Source of the DNA: Allium sativum
Taxonomy: Eukaryota > Streptophyta > Magnoliopsida > Asparagales > Amaryllidaceae
Direction of reading: 5' to 3'
Assembly (NCBI GenBank): GCA_030737875.1
Contig: CM060920.1
Span: 483,754,861-483,818,860, forward strand
DNA: 64,000 nt
The notes under the pieces are model-generated. The model was given only the letters and a program-made list of their open reading frames with translations, was not told where the DNA came from and ran no database searches. How positions within the stretch are numbered: the stretch's first letter is position 1; each line of letters begins with the position of its first letter. Positions 47,402 to 59,747 of this stretch are shown here, piece by piece. The translations under genes and the position numbers were made by a program.

Positions 47402-50055
47402 AACTAAAACATTTTTGAAAACAATATTATTCTTGTATTATGATAGTGTCTAAATACAAGTAAATATCAATCTAGCAGAACGCTTGCATCTCACGCTCCA
47501 CATATATAGTATACAATTAAAACCGCGGGCGCTTATTGGAGAATGGATTTCCTGGCAAGGTATGGGACTACCTTCCTGACAATGTACCTCTGGAGATGAA
47601 TACATTGGGGTTCAACAAGAATATCTTGCAATCCAGGCAAAACATGACCGGTCCCTCACTTTATCTTGAGAGTACCGAATATATCATTACCACGATTGGG
47701 GGCCAGCCAACCGAATCGATAGCATACGTACAAAAATAAAAAGGGACAACTGAAGGCATTTGATTTCTCCAAATCAGGTAATGATATACCCTTTTTATGG
47801 GTGCGATCCAGATAGCCATGCGACCTACCCGATTTTATACCATTTCCCGGTTGATGAGGATAGAAGTTAAGCGTATTCTTCAGCATAGCATGTCTCCAAC
47901 CACTTTAAATGTGACATTGTCAGATCCGTCAGATATCACTAATTAACGTCCATAAAAATACTTTGGGTGTTAAGTTAAGAGAATGGCCATTCTCCGTCAT
48001 TATCTTGGTATGTTTGAAGAAATCAATGTACGTGGCTCCTTTGGAAATACTCTGTCAGACACTCATCCATACAAGTCATCCAGGAACAGGATGAACCGAA
48101 GGTATTCTCCTACCACATCCTAGGATTCACCCTATAGATCAGTAGCGAGTAGTCCTTGCAATCCATAGATTTCAATCACGACAGAATCATTGTTAACTCT
48201 AGGGATCAGCCAGAGATATTTAACAATAGTTCTTCCGCTCATGAAGATTTACGGTCTTCAAATGCTCCATCTTTAATCAGCGTCTTTCACGTATTTGCTG
48301 AATCGGAATGGTTTTCGAATATAAATTCGATCCCGGTCTTTCCGTACCAACAATCGTATAGGCAAGATTTGATAGTCGGTTATTTAACTATCAATTAAAC
48401 AAAATGAAACGGATCTACTGGTTGAGTATACAACATCACATGGCCTTTGTAGTTAAAGATAATTAATTAATGATTAATTTAAAATTCTAAATCTTTCAAC
48501 GTAGTATTTACTTAATATTTTAACTTACAAATTTTCGCAAACCATACCTTTTCAATACTCAGAAAAAATATCTTATAATCATATTCAATTACCATTTCAA
48601 ATCATGTGTTGCAACATTAGTTACTATCTTTATCGAGGAAATCGATTCAACTTATCATTCGTAAAACAATCGTTACGAAATCTCTTATTGTTTTGTTATT
48701 TGGAAACAATAACAATCACTTATCCTTTTAGAATACCTCATTCTAAAACACATTTCTTTATTTTGAAAATATCGTTATATTTTCACAACTCCTTTTATTA
48801 CCTTGGCTATGAAAATATCATTTCATTTCTCTAGCCCATATTATTCCTGAAACTTTGGAAATATTAATATATATTTCCTTAAATTCTTTTATTTTGAAAT
48901 CTTATTATATCAATTATCAAACTCTTTCCAAATAATATTGCATTATTATTTCTCATAATAAACCACTCCTGACGTCTTTATCATTACAACTAATATCATC
49001 CTCCGATAATCCTAAGGTCATTCATGTTGGGGTATTTTAATTACCTCTCAGACCTTGATCAACAACATTCTTATCTTAAGATGTATATGAATTGCAATTC
49101 ACAAACCCGTATTCATTCTAATACGAACCAATATCACTTCACTAGTTTATTTGAAATACGGTTTTATAAAACCTTCTTATTTTGAAATCTCTTTCTTTTT
49201 AAATATATATTATTACTAAATCCATTGATTTAGTAAATGATGGATAAAACATCAACTTTAAAACTTTAACTTCTTTAAACTATATATTTTATTATCCGGA
49301 TTCTTATTACAATCCTATTACTAAACTTTTACCAAATTCAATTACTAAATCCTCTTTCTAAACCATTTAATCATTTCCTCTGAATCTTATTTCCAAACTC
49401 GTCCATTTCATATAATACCATTATTAAGTAACGTAAATTTAAAATTAACGATTTAGCTTCCCATCACTTTTTATAAACTCGTTTATACAACTTTGGTCTA
49501 ATATATACCCTTTTTCGTCTCGATTTCCTTTTCTTAGTTCAACCATTTATTTTAAGCTTATCATATTCGCTTAAAACCACCTTTATAACTTAGTTTACCA
49601 AACTCGGTTTATAAATAAACCCGTTCATGACTCACTTTGAAATTCAATTTTATTTCATTACTAACTTTGATTACTTAAATGAACTTCATTTAAAAAGTAA
49701 TTCCTTAATTTAAAAATTATAGTTTACTTCATTATTAACTAGAATTAAATTTCATTTTTTAAGATCTCTTTAAGTTAAACAACTATTCACTAAATTACTC
49801 CATTAGATTAATCAGTACAACTAAATTTAATTAAAAGATCAATTTCCGTTAAAACGGTTAGCTTGGTCAATTTTAAAACATGGTTAATTTGTTAATTACC
49901 TCTAATCCATCTTTTCTTTTAAATTAATAAATAATATTATTGATTTAAATAAATCTCATTTATTAATCATTACATTAATCTTTGCTCACTTGCTTCGCAC
50001 ACGGTGGGTTTTTTATTTATAAGAATAATTAGCTTTATAAATCATGTAATAATTA

Positions 50056-50362
50056 AGATAAGGCATGTGCTTCGCACATGGTATATTTTTGGTCCAAAAA
50101 TGGTAGTTGTGGTTAAAACAATCAATATGTGCGTGTGCTTCGCACACGGAATATTTTTGATACAAAAATGGTATTTGTGGTTAAAACAATCAATATATGC
50201 GTGTGCTTCGCACATGGTATATTTTTGGTACAAAAATGATATTTGTGGTTAAAACAATCAATATGTGCGTGTGCTCCGCACACGGTAAATTTTTGGTACA
50301 AAAATGGTATTTGTGGTTAAAACAATCAATATATGCATGTATTTCGCACACGGTAAATTTTT
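50056..50362. repeat. 68-bp minisatellite with GTGTGCTTCGCACAC hairpins
   Basis: About 4.5 units, each containing GTGTGCTTCGCACAC (a 6-bp stem, 7 with flanking C/G, and a TTC loop) followed by an ATTTTTGGTACAAAAATGG stretch, itself palindromic. A lone related motif lies at 49988-50005. The array is not present in D', so it arose or was lost after the families split. Confidence 0.85.
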
Positions 50363-52180
50363 CTTTTTATAAACTTCATTTAAAAGAATATATTTAAAAA
50401 TCTATATTCAGTTATAATATAAATTTTATAACTTTATTTCTAATGATTCACCTAATGGTAAATCAATCTTTATAAACGATTATAATTTAGGTTCTATTGT
50501 CAATTTCTCAACCAATATTTCTCATTAGTTAATATCAAGAGTTCAACAGTAATCAATAATCAATCCCTCATCCAATCAGGTTATTAAACGGTACATGTGA
50601 TATAACATGAAAATAAACAACAAATTTGAGAAATCCGGTTGGATTCCCCCAACCAATTCTTCCTTGTATTCAATACGACATGAATAATTAATTCAACTGG
50701 TAATGGTCAACTAACAACCATTCATGCAATTCAATTTTAAATGTTTATATTATTATAAATGTAACCAACAAGGTAAGTTACCTATATTGGAAATAATCGT
50801 TAAAAATAACGATTGGGTTCATTAAATTAAATGAACATTTAATTTAAATTGGTTATATAAACTATTCAATATATATGCAAGCAATCAACAAACCATTCAA
50901 CAATTAGCAAACAAAAACACGAATATTTAAACCCGACTTATATAAATATAAGTGGGATACTGAGTGAGTTTAACTCACCTTGATTTCCCTTTGTTGCCAA
51001 AACGGTTTGTTTAATAAAATTAAACACGCGTTTAATTTTATTAGAAATTCCAGCTGCTTCAGATGTTGATCAAACTGGCTCTAAAATGTCGTGCTTTTCA
51101 ACTCGGTTCCAACGTACACTGGTGTATGAAATTCAGTTAACGGATTAATAAGTTATCAACAATATAATTTTACACGATTTAAAATTTAATGTGATTAACT
51201 CTAAATAATATTTAAATTTATCTAACTACATTTGTTAACGCAATACAGCTTACAAATATTACTAATTAACCATATATATTTTTTCATTAACACGGTATTT
51301 AGCAATCTTAACAGTATCACTGTATGTAACAGTTTGTGTAAGTTAACCCAGTACATATATTAACTATAATTAAATATTATTAACACTAATCCTATTTCTT
51401 ACTGTTCTTCTTTGTTCAGACCTCTATCCAACTTCTTTTTCACATCAGTATTTCATAGCGCATGAACCCATTTCTGAGAAAAGAATGCATCCATTACAGC
51501 TACTTCCCTCAAAACATATACATGAGCCCCCCACCCCCCGTAAGCTTCTTTCTTATGTATCATTAACTCCATCCATTTTTTTTCTTTTCATTTTAACCCT
51601 TTTATTTATTTATTTATTTCGGAAGGCCCATATCCCATATCCGTATAACAGTCCACGAACACGCACATAAGCCAAAGCCACATGCTATAGGTGCTTCTTC
51701 CCAATCTCTTCTCGTTCCTTTTATTTTCTATTCCTGTCATGCAAAACCGTGACCAATCCATGTAATCGATAGTAGGCCCAGTCATCCAAAACAATCACCA
51801 CCTTCCAGTGATCTGATCTCCATCTACCCATCATCTGGACTCGGCCTGACCTCACCATCTGACACTGAAGTTTCATTCAGAACATACCCGCCACATCACT
51901 GGACCCTGTCACACCATGCATGCGTTCCCCTTTTTTTATTGTTTCTTGGATCCCATACTGCTTTCCACATGCCACAATGTTTTGAGAAATCTCCAGTAAA
52001 AAGAATGGCCATTCACCCTGTACATGCCTTCACGACTGCCTATTCTTTTCTTTTAATTACACATATGTATATTTTCTATACATAGAAACCATATCAGTTT
52101 CCTCATTATACAGGTCGGTTTCCTCCCAGTTAAAAGAAAAAGACTGATCACCCTTTCCAAACGCGAAGATCTCACCTCAT

Positions 52181-52510
52181 TTAAACCGCCATCACCACCT
52201 TTCCAGTGCCATCTCGCAACCCATTGCCGACAGCCGGAAACCGGTCACCATCGCCCACTTCAACTATTGCATAGCTCCGTTGTACATGCCCGTCCACCTC
52301 ACCATCAACCCACATCATTATGTTAATGTTCGGATTTAAATGGGTGAAGAAGGGAACAATTTTATTTTGGACCGAGCTTTTCAGTTTATTAGCACTGGAA
52401 GAGAAAAAGAATGGAGTTTGGGTTTTATTTACAGTGGGAACCTCGGTTTCTTCACTCTGAAAATCAAAAGAAAAACAAAGAAAGGAGCAGATGTGTATAT
52501 ATATAGACAA
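52181..52510 (-). other. Open frame in giant LTR leader (right copy)
   Basis: Homologue of 44248-44550, ending in a closely similar GTGKVVMAV. The frame is open across the TATA tract (52496-52505), so the first dozen codons are unlikely to be transcribed from it. It has no recognised domain. See the left copy for alternatives. Confidence 0.35.
52496..52505 (-). promoter_or_regulatory. Element D LTR TATA tract
   Basis: TATATATATA on minus; the left LTR has a slightly longer tract at 44568-44579. It would start the element D RNA. Confidence 0.5.
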
Positions 52511-53007
52511 GATAGACCATGGGGAGCAAGTTTTAGGGATGTAGGTGTGCAGTAATAAAAATTAGAGTAGTTATTGTTTAGGTGATGGCTTGATGCAGAC
52601 AAATAGAAGCAGAACATTGTAGGTAGGCTGTTGCCAAATAAATAGGTTGTCTAAATTGAAGTTTGCATGCAATTGTCACCCGAAAAGGGACGTCCACGTA
52701 CAGAAGCTAAGAACATAGGGTAGGTGTTATGTGTAGGTGTGCGTTCATTTGCTTCAAAGTGAAGAAATAGGGTAGACTAATAGAATTTTGATACTTTCAA
52801 CAGACTTAGCACTAAACAATTTATGTACAAAGGTCTGCATGTACATTATTTCATTTATTTATTTACTTGTTTACTTAAGGTTTAAGCTTTTAAAATATAT
52901 TCCGTTAAAATATGGTTAATTTATTATACCACTAATCGTTAACCGCTTTGGATGTGCATCGCTACGTACAAACTCCAAACAAAACGAAAGTGAACGTACT
53001 ATTACGT

Positions 53008-53073
53008 AGGGTTGTCAATGGGTCGTGTCGGGTCGGGTTCGGGTCGGGTCAAGTCGGGTTCGGGTTGATTTAT
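53008..53073 (+). mobile_element. GGGTCGGGTT-type transposon end fragment
   Basis: AGGGTTGTCAATGGGTCG followed by iterated GGGTCGGGTTC units. It replaces the expected LTR D sequence exactly at 53007/53008. Such sequence is typical of the terminal part of small plant DNA transposons, perhaps hAT type. It is cut at 53073 by element F, so its other end is outside the window. Confidence 0.4.
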
Positions 53074-53966
53074 TGTAACAACCTGGAAAATGCGAGCCAG
53101 TTTAAAATTTTTATTTTGGCAATTTCAGTGAATTTTGATTATTTTAATGAATTATTTTAAATAATATCAACGAGAAATTTATTTTAAAAGGAGTTAGAAC
53201 GTATATATTTATATACGTCGCCGTTAGAATATAAATATTTATTTTAATTATAAAAGGAATTGAAAATGGCGCGGTAGTTCGATAATTCGATTTCAAACTT
53301 CAATTGAACATACCGGGTGCAAAATAAACCGGATTTTAGCGAAACCAAAAATAATGGAATCTAATTAAGGATATCTTTCCAACAAATCCGAAAAATCAAA
53401 ATTTCATAGCGGGAATCAAAAGATATGTCCAGTTGAAATTTCAGAATAGTCGCTATGGAATTCTGGCCCTTAAAAATGGAAATTTTGCAAACGACCTCGG
53501 ATTTCGACGAAACCACTTTTGTTGGATCCGTGATGTCAAGTTATTGCTAGATTCCAATTTTCATAACTTTTCGAATCAACATGTGAATATGGCAAAGGAA
53601 AACGCGTTTGACCAGTTTTAGTTGATTATAATCGACTGGAAAATGGCCATTTTTCAAACGGTCTCAGAATTCGACGAAACTAGTTTTGTTAAGACCGTAT
53701 TGTCAATTCGAAGCTAGAAAATATTTTTCTGGAAGTTTTCGAGTTAGTATGTGGCCCCAGTAAATTTAAATACGCGTTCAAATTCAATATATAGAGTTAT
53801 ATGTTGATTTTGACGAAAACTGATCGAAACGATCGAATCAGCTTATGATACATATCCCATTGGGTTCGGAATGGGGGTAATTAGCTAAAGACGACAGTCG
53901 TTGGGCTTGATTTCGCGTTCGAATTAAAAAGTTACCTTTTTGAATTTAATAAAAAAAATATGAAAT

Positions 53967-53973
53967 TATAAAC
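53967..53973 (+). promoter_or_regulatory. Element F LTR TATA box
   Basis: TATAAAC in both LTRs (also 61667-61673), about 25-30 bp upstream of a CCCTCCCTTTCTC pyrimidine tract likely to hold the start site. Confidence 0.55.
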
Positions 53974-54025
53974 ACCCCCCTCCCTTTCTCTTTAACCAAG
54001 GTCAAACCCCCCTCTTCATTCCACG

Positions 54026-54230
54026 ATGGATCTCAGCGGATTAAGAAAAAAAAATCGATGAACGCTCCCCGTCGACGGAGCCTCCCACCGCCGTGCCTGG
54101 CGCGCCCACCCCAACCCAGCTCCGTCCATCCTCCGCCTTCTCCCCACCTGCACCACCTCCTCCCTCACCCCCTTCATCGAACGCATCCCCTTCCTCCACT
54201 TTAACTCCAAACCCGCACAAGCCCTGACCC
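54026..54230 (+). pseudogene. Leader ORF in F 5' LTR, frameshifted
   Basis: Homologue of the 61726-62031 ORF. ATG at the same LTR position (54026), but an A9 run instead of A8 after MDLSGLRK shifts the frame. The remaining GC-rich sequence is nearly identical to the other LTR. Confidence 0.5.
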
Positions 54231-54589
54231 AATCATGCCGCACCGCCTCCACCCCGTGGTCCCGCCGCCGACGCTGCTTCCTCTAGCCTCGTTTGACTCT
54301 TGTGCTGATGTTCGTCCCTCCTCCGATCAAATAAAAGTTAGTTTTCACCCTTGTCTTTATTTGTTTACACATAGAAAATCTGATTTTCTACCTTATAAAA
54401 TTCTGTTTTTTTTATACATTTTAAAGCTAGGGTTTTCAACATTCTAAAGTTAGGATTAATTACAGTAAAAAGATTAGATTTTTATTGTATTTAACAATGG
54501 AAGAGATAAGATTTTTGAGTTGTTAAAAATCTAATTTTTAGTTCATGTAGATATTAAAAATAGGATTTTTATATAGTAGAGATATTAAG

Positions 54590-54730
54590 GATATAATTTT
54601 TATATTATAGAAAGGTTAAAAATATAATTTTTATATTATAGAAAGGTTAAAAATATAATTTTTATATTATAGAAAGGTTAAAAATATAATTTTTATATTA
54701 TAGAAAGGTTAAAAATATAGTTTTTATACT
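54590..54730 (+). repeat. 31-bp AT repeat, four units
   Basis: Units of AGGTTAAAAATATAATTTTT plus ATATTATAGAA. The second LTR has three units (about 62290-62390), one of the few length differences between the LTRs of this element. Confidence 0.85.
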
Positions 54731-56215
54731 AGGGGCATATTAAAAATATGATTTTTATTTAGATAGAGTTATAAAAATATAATCTTTATTAGAAGAAGAG
54801 CGATATAGAAATATAATTTTTACAACGAAGTGAAGATAAAAATTCGATTTTTATATAAGTAGCGAATTAAAAGTAGGAATATAAAAATATAATTTTTATA
54901 TAGAATGAAGCATTGTAAAAATAAATGAAGTAGAAACAAAAATATGAATTTTTATTTATTGAATGAAGCAATAAAAATATAATTTTTAATTGAACAGCGT
55001 GAAAAGACTGTATTGGAATTACAAATGGATTCAGGCGATTCAGCTGTTGAAAAGCAAAGCACGGCGGAGTGGAATCCTCGGTGAGAACTTCTCACTTTAA
55101 TTCTTCTTTTCTAGTTAAAAATATATACTAGGATGTAGACGGTGTTTAGTAGCACCCGATACCCGTCGTCCACAGACCATGGACGGCTTGTATGCTTGTT
55201 TGATGTGTTGTGAAATATGTTTGTGATGTTGATGTGAAATCGATAGCAAAATATTCATGTGTTGAAATAAATTAATTATCATTAAAAATATAATTTTTAA
55301 CGTGAATATGAATATAGTGAATGTGAACAAATAAATATTCATTTACAAACCGGACGGTTTGTTAATGTACACCTATTTGAAGGATATTGATTGAGACGAT
55401 AAATTTTACACATCGCCCAACTGCACGAATACAAATCTGTGTTCGTTGATGTGAAACCCTACACGGGTGTTGGGATGATATTTGAAGTTCACTCATCCTG
55501 ATTGATTAGTTATATGTCGATCGATTGATTGACAGGCTGTTATAAGCGTTAAGTATTTATATTTGATGCTTATGCTGTTGTGTGGTGCACCTTGGATGAT
55601 GGTTGACTATTTATCTCTGTTATTTTTATACATGTGTTGTATGGAATCCATATAATTAACATTATATGGTAATTGATTGGGCCTCATTCCAATTGGAAAA
55701 TTAAAGAATATTATAAAATATAGGTTCATGCGTTGACCGTACTCATTCGTTGAGATTAGTCATGTGTTGAACGAAATATTTTAACAATAAAATTTACATC
55801 TTTATCATATATAAAATTAGAAACTAACTGGAAAATAGATAAGATGAGTGGTCTCTGGATATTGATCTGATGTTGGTTTCGGCCTTCGGGGTTAATATTT
55901 AGGGGATCGTTCTCTTACTAATTTACGGTTGGAGTCTGATTTGAAATCAAACGATAGAAATCAAAATTTTATAAAATATATTACATAACAAAAATAGTTA
56001 TGTGTTGACAGTACTCATTCGTTGAGATTAGTCATGTGTCGAAAAATATATATTCATTTGTTGAACAGAATAAATATTCATTTGTTGAATAGAATAACGA
56101 AGTTATTGAAAAATATAAAGCCGTGTTGATTAGAGATGCGCTATTTTGACGCGAACGATATTTATATCGATTATATTCGTTTTTATAATGAATATTGAAA
56201 AGAGATAAAAATCGA

Positions 56216-56500
56216 ATATTTAGAAACGAATTCGAATTGAATTGAATAGAAAACGAATTCGAATTGAATTGAATATAAAACGAATTCGAATTGAATTGAA
56301 TAGAAAAAGAATTCGAATTGAATAGAATAGAAAATGAATTCGAATTGAATTGAATAGAAAATGAATTCGAATTGAATTGAATAGAAAACGAATTCGAATT
56401 TTATTGAATATAAAACGAATTCGAATTGAATAGAAAACGAATTCGAATTGAATTGAATAGAAAACGAATTCGAATCGAATTGAATAGAAAATGAATTCAA
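56216..56500 (+). repeat. EcoRI-site minisatellite in giant LTR
   Basis: About 11 units of 20-26 bp, consensus AACGAATTCGAATTGAATTG plus AATAG. It continues at 63893-64000 in the second LTR, where the window ends. The minus-strand frame through it is a repeat artefact. Confidence 0.88.
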
Positions 56501-57181
56501 AATTGAATTGAATTCAATTGAATACGAACTGAAATAGAATTGAAATCAATTTGAATTGAAATCAGTTTGAATTGAAATCAAATAGAAATGAAAGTGAAAA
56601 GAATTTATAATTGAAAATTCAATTTTGATTTGAATTTGAAATGGGAGCTGGAATTGTTTGGACGAATTTAAAACAATTTATAAAATTCGTTTTAAAAAGG
56701 AAATCGACGAAATATATTATATATATTATATATATAATATAATGGCCTGAATAGAACGCGCTGCGCCGCGACAGTTCGTGAATTTCGACCATTAATTTCA
56801 AACGGACATTACGGGAGATCCGACCGTCGGATTCTCCTAAAACCGGAACCGTTGGGTTTGTATCGAAAAGAGCTTTCTAACAAATATTATAAATTTGAAA
56901 TCTAACGGTTGGATTTGGAGATATGCCCAAATCAATTTCAGAAAAGGTCGCTATAAGTGCAATTCGATGGCCGTTGTTGGAAATCGACTGTACGGGCCTT
57001 GATAAAATTATCAAAAATATCAATAATTTATGTAAAATTATAAGAAACGATTTGTGAAGAACTGGGGTGAAAAATCCCACATTTGTAAAGATAAAATAGA
57101 TTTTTATCGAAATGAACTAGTTTTGAACTAGAATAAAATTCAATTCATTTTTGAAATAAATAAATTGAATTTGAATTGGTT

Positions 57182-57505
57182 TTTGGGTTTATCGTGAGCG
57201 GTGTTTTGAATAACACTTGTTCTTTAACCCGATAATTAATGCGATGTGATTTTGGGTTGTCGTGAACAGTATCTTCAATAATACTGTTCTTAGACCCGAC
57301 TGAGTTGAGAAAATCGGAAACTAACTGGAGATTAGTTAAGTTGAATGGTTTTTTGGGTATTGATCTGATGTTGGTTTCGGCCTACAGGGTTAATATTTAG
57401 TGAATTGCTCACTTGCTATTTTACGGTTAAGGGAAGATAGAATGGAGTGTGACTTTGGGTTTATCGTGAACCGTGTTTTAAATGCCACTGATTCTTTAAC
57501 CCAGT
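57182..57505 (+). other. Three hairpin modules in F LTR
   Basis: Modules at about 57182-57233, 57250-57299 and 57458-57508 share GGGTT...GTGAAC...GTTC...AACCC. In the middle one the inner stem is a perfect nine pairs, GAACAGTAT with ATACTGTTC. In the first it is GGTGTT with AACACT. Confidence 0.6.
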
Positions 57506-57566
57506 TAAAGATTAAAACTATGTGAAGTTTTAATGAATCTTTAATTAGATTGAAATGATCGAGAAC

Positions 57567-57770
57567 GGAGTATCACCAGTTTTGCTCCAAAGCGATAGTT
57601 AAATCTTTAAATATATTTGAACGTGAAATGGTAATTAATTTTACCGATAACACCGTGGTGTTAGATACGGAGTATCACCAGTTTTGCTCCAAAGCGATAG
57701 TTAAATCTTTAAATAGATTTGAACGTGAAATGGTAATTAATTTTACCGATAACACCGTGGTGTTAGATAT
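57567..57770 (+). repeat. 102-bp tandem duplication
   Basis: Two units starting GGAGTATCACCAGTTTTGCT (57567 and 57669), then a third partial start at 57771. The family B copies at 2910-3020 and 11410-11530 lack the extra unit. Confidence 0.8.
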
Positions 57771-58469
57771 GGAGTATCACCAGTTTTGCCTCATGGGATA
57801 AATAGGTTGGGATTGGGAAATAAAATAAATAATTACTTCGGCGTGGTTCGCTAATCCCAACTAGTTTGAAAAACCATAATTTGGTTTGATATGACATCCA
57901 ATGGAAGATTAAAGAATAAATTTTAAAGAATTTATCTTTGATAAAATTAATGAGAACCTATCAGTTAAGTAGAATGGTTTCCTGGGTATTAATCTGATGT
58001 TGGTTTCGGCCTTCGGGGTTAATATTTGGGGAATTATTCTCTTGCTAATTCACGGTTAGTGACTTATGGATTGGAATGAGGCGTATGTTGTGTTTGTGTA
58101 ACATTTGTTTATTATATACGCGGGTTATTCGTAAAGCCCGGGTTTATACCCATTCTGACTAACCGATTCGACGATATGTCGAAGATGAAGACGGTGGTTG
58201 AAGACTAGAAGTCTTCACATCGTTTGGGTGGTTACTGGTGATCCTGATTGGGCTGTACACCCAAGATGAGGGAATCAGTTGGTGATCGTCCAGACGTACT
58301 TGGAGATCGATGGATATGCGAGGAAAGTGCCTCTGGTTTCGTTCAGACCCAGAACGAACTTGTAAATGGACTGTGTGTCTGACATTGGATTTTATTCTGT
58401 GTTGATTGATCTCTATTAAATATACATCTATTTGGCGATGGAGAATTTATTCTCTTGCTTAACGCCCTT

Positions 58470-58492
58470 CTCTGAGACGTACGAGCTCAGAG
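58470..58492 (+). other. CTCTGAG/CTCAGAG stem-loop
   Basis: CTCTGAG (58470-58476) with CTCAGAG (58486-58492). Equivalent sites: 12117-12139 identical stem; 11202-11220 CTAAG with CTTAG; 3674-3694 CTAAG with CTCAG (mismatched). Confidence 0.65.
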
Positions 58493-59147
58493 GTTGTATA
58501 TCGATGGACATCAGTCGCATGGAGTGAATTGCCAGTTTGGCACGCGTAAGTGGCAATTGATCAAGGCTTCTGTTGAAAAGCAAAGTCTTGTGGTTGATGA
58601 TCAAAGCACGGCCTGTGTGGCGCAGCTTTGTGTATAACGTGAATTCGCGAGCCTCACACCTCGGTATGAGTCAAAAACGGGATAAGGACTGCTGGGAGAG
58701 CACGACGTTTCTTTCTGGCTAGTGGTGGTGTCAGTGCTTAAACTGGCTGACATTTATATACTTTTCACTTATGTGGTTGTTGGATGAGGCGCCTCGATTT
58801 TAGGTCTGTTAGGACCGGGAAACGTGTGTTCAGGAATAATTAATCCTCAAACGTAACGGAGGACCGACCCTGAAGATCCAGGGGTTACCCAGAGTGTGTA
58901 GTCCCAAGGCATTTGCTAGAGTGTCTCAAAGCGGAGAGGAGCTTGCCCCTTGCCTCGACTCATGATGGAATCCAATTTCCAATACGTGTATTTCGGTTTT
59001 ATTTGTAGAGCCTAGTATGGCGACATAGTGGGATGGGGCACTTATGCCGTCTATGATTGATATTTATGATTGAAATTGTTTTGAAACACCTATGCACTTA
59101 TAATAGTAACAAATGATTTCGTTTTATACGTATCAAGCATTATTTGG

Positions 59148-59217
59148 CTATTATAAGGTAAAACCCTATCCTCCGGCTTGCGTTGCATTGTGTGATGGGA
59201 CCTGGGTCTTATAATAG
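59148..59217 (+). other. Conserved LTR stem-loop, element F
   Basis: CTATTATAAG (59148-59157) pairs with CTTATAATAG (59208-59217), 517-586 nt before the LTR end. Conserved in all family B copies and, with compensatory changes, in family D. Confidence 0.75.
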
Positions 59218-59735
59218 CTTCATTTTTCGAAAAAGCATTGCGTTGTTTATTCTAAGCACTGGTATTCTTCGGAGGAAATCCGTTCCGTGTTATACGGCGT
59301 GGTCCCTTGAATTACACTCTTTTAAAGGCAAATTAATAACTGTTTTAGTTCTCACACCAGTCACATGACTGACCTGGAGTTTATTGTTTTAACCTAAACT
59401 CTGGGTGCCCCTATTTTCGACACGGGCAGCTAGTAGTTTTGGTTTTGCAGATTTATATTCACAGGATTCTGATTTGCAGCTGGAACGATGCTCGGAAAGC
59501 TCTGTATCCGTGCATTACTTTCAGTTGTATGTTTATCATTTTTCCGTTGTTTTGTAATTTATTGTAATCTCTGATATTTATCGAATGTCTGATATTCATT
59601 TATACTCTGTATATTCTTATATCTGATGGAATTGTTGTAATAAGAAATGAAATGTTCTCCTGTTTGCGTTCCATTTTGTCTTGTTCTCAAGGTAATCCGG
59701 GCTTCCTTACCGGGGAAGTTACGGGCTATCACAGT

Positions 59736-59747
59736 TGGTATCAGAGC
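59736..59747 (+). promoter_or_regulatory. Element F primer-binding site (tRNA-iMet)
   Basis: TGGTATCAGAGC two bases after the LTR end. Confidence 0.95.

Larger units (their letters stand above)
46846..53007 (-). mobile_element. Element D 5' giant LTR (6.16 kb present)
   Basis: It starts (plus strand) TGTAACATACTG at 46846 and is homologous to D' at 20409 onward. It breaks off at 53007, where the left LTR continues for another 785 bp (45082-45866). The complete LTR was therefore about 6.95 kb. It holds the covarying hairpin (47352-47401), an AATCGTTA/TAACGATT stem near 50799, a 14-bp inverted repeat near 51015-51046, a 68-bp minisatellite (50056-50362) and a TATA tract (52496-52505). The break is caused by the GGGTCGGGTT-type insert and element F. 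Confidence 0.85.
53074..59733 (+). repeat. Element F 5' giant LTR (6660 bp)
   Basis: TGTAACAACCTGG...GGGCTATCACA. Regions in order: U3 of about 0.9 kb; TATAAAC (53967-53973); a CT- and GC-rich leader with an ORF (54005-54320); a 31-bp AT repeat (54590-54730); 25-26 bp EcoRI-site repeats (56216-56500); hairpin modules (57182-57505); a 102-bp tandem duplication (57567-57770); and conserved stem-loops near the end. Confidence 0.93.

Noticed and set aside
50056..50362. CRISPR-like array (regular 68-bp units with palindromes)
   Set aside because: The whole 68-bp unit is conserved, so there are no unique spacers; it is a minisatellite in a plant LTR.
54592..54730. Possible centromeric or subtelomeric satellite
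   Set aside because: Only four 31-bp units confined to the LTR; no extended array.
56183..56500. 105-codon minus-strand frame of repeated NSFSIQF-like residues
   Set aside because: It is the translation of the EcoRI-site minisatellite in the giant LTR, with no start context and no conservation beyond the repeat.
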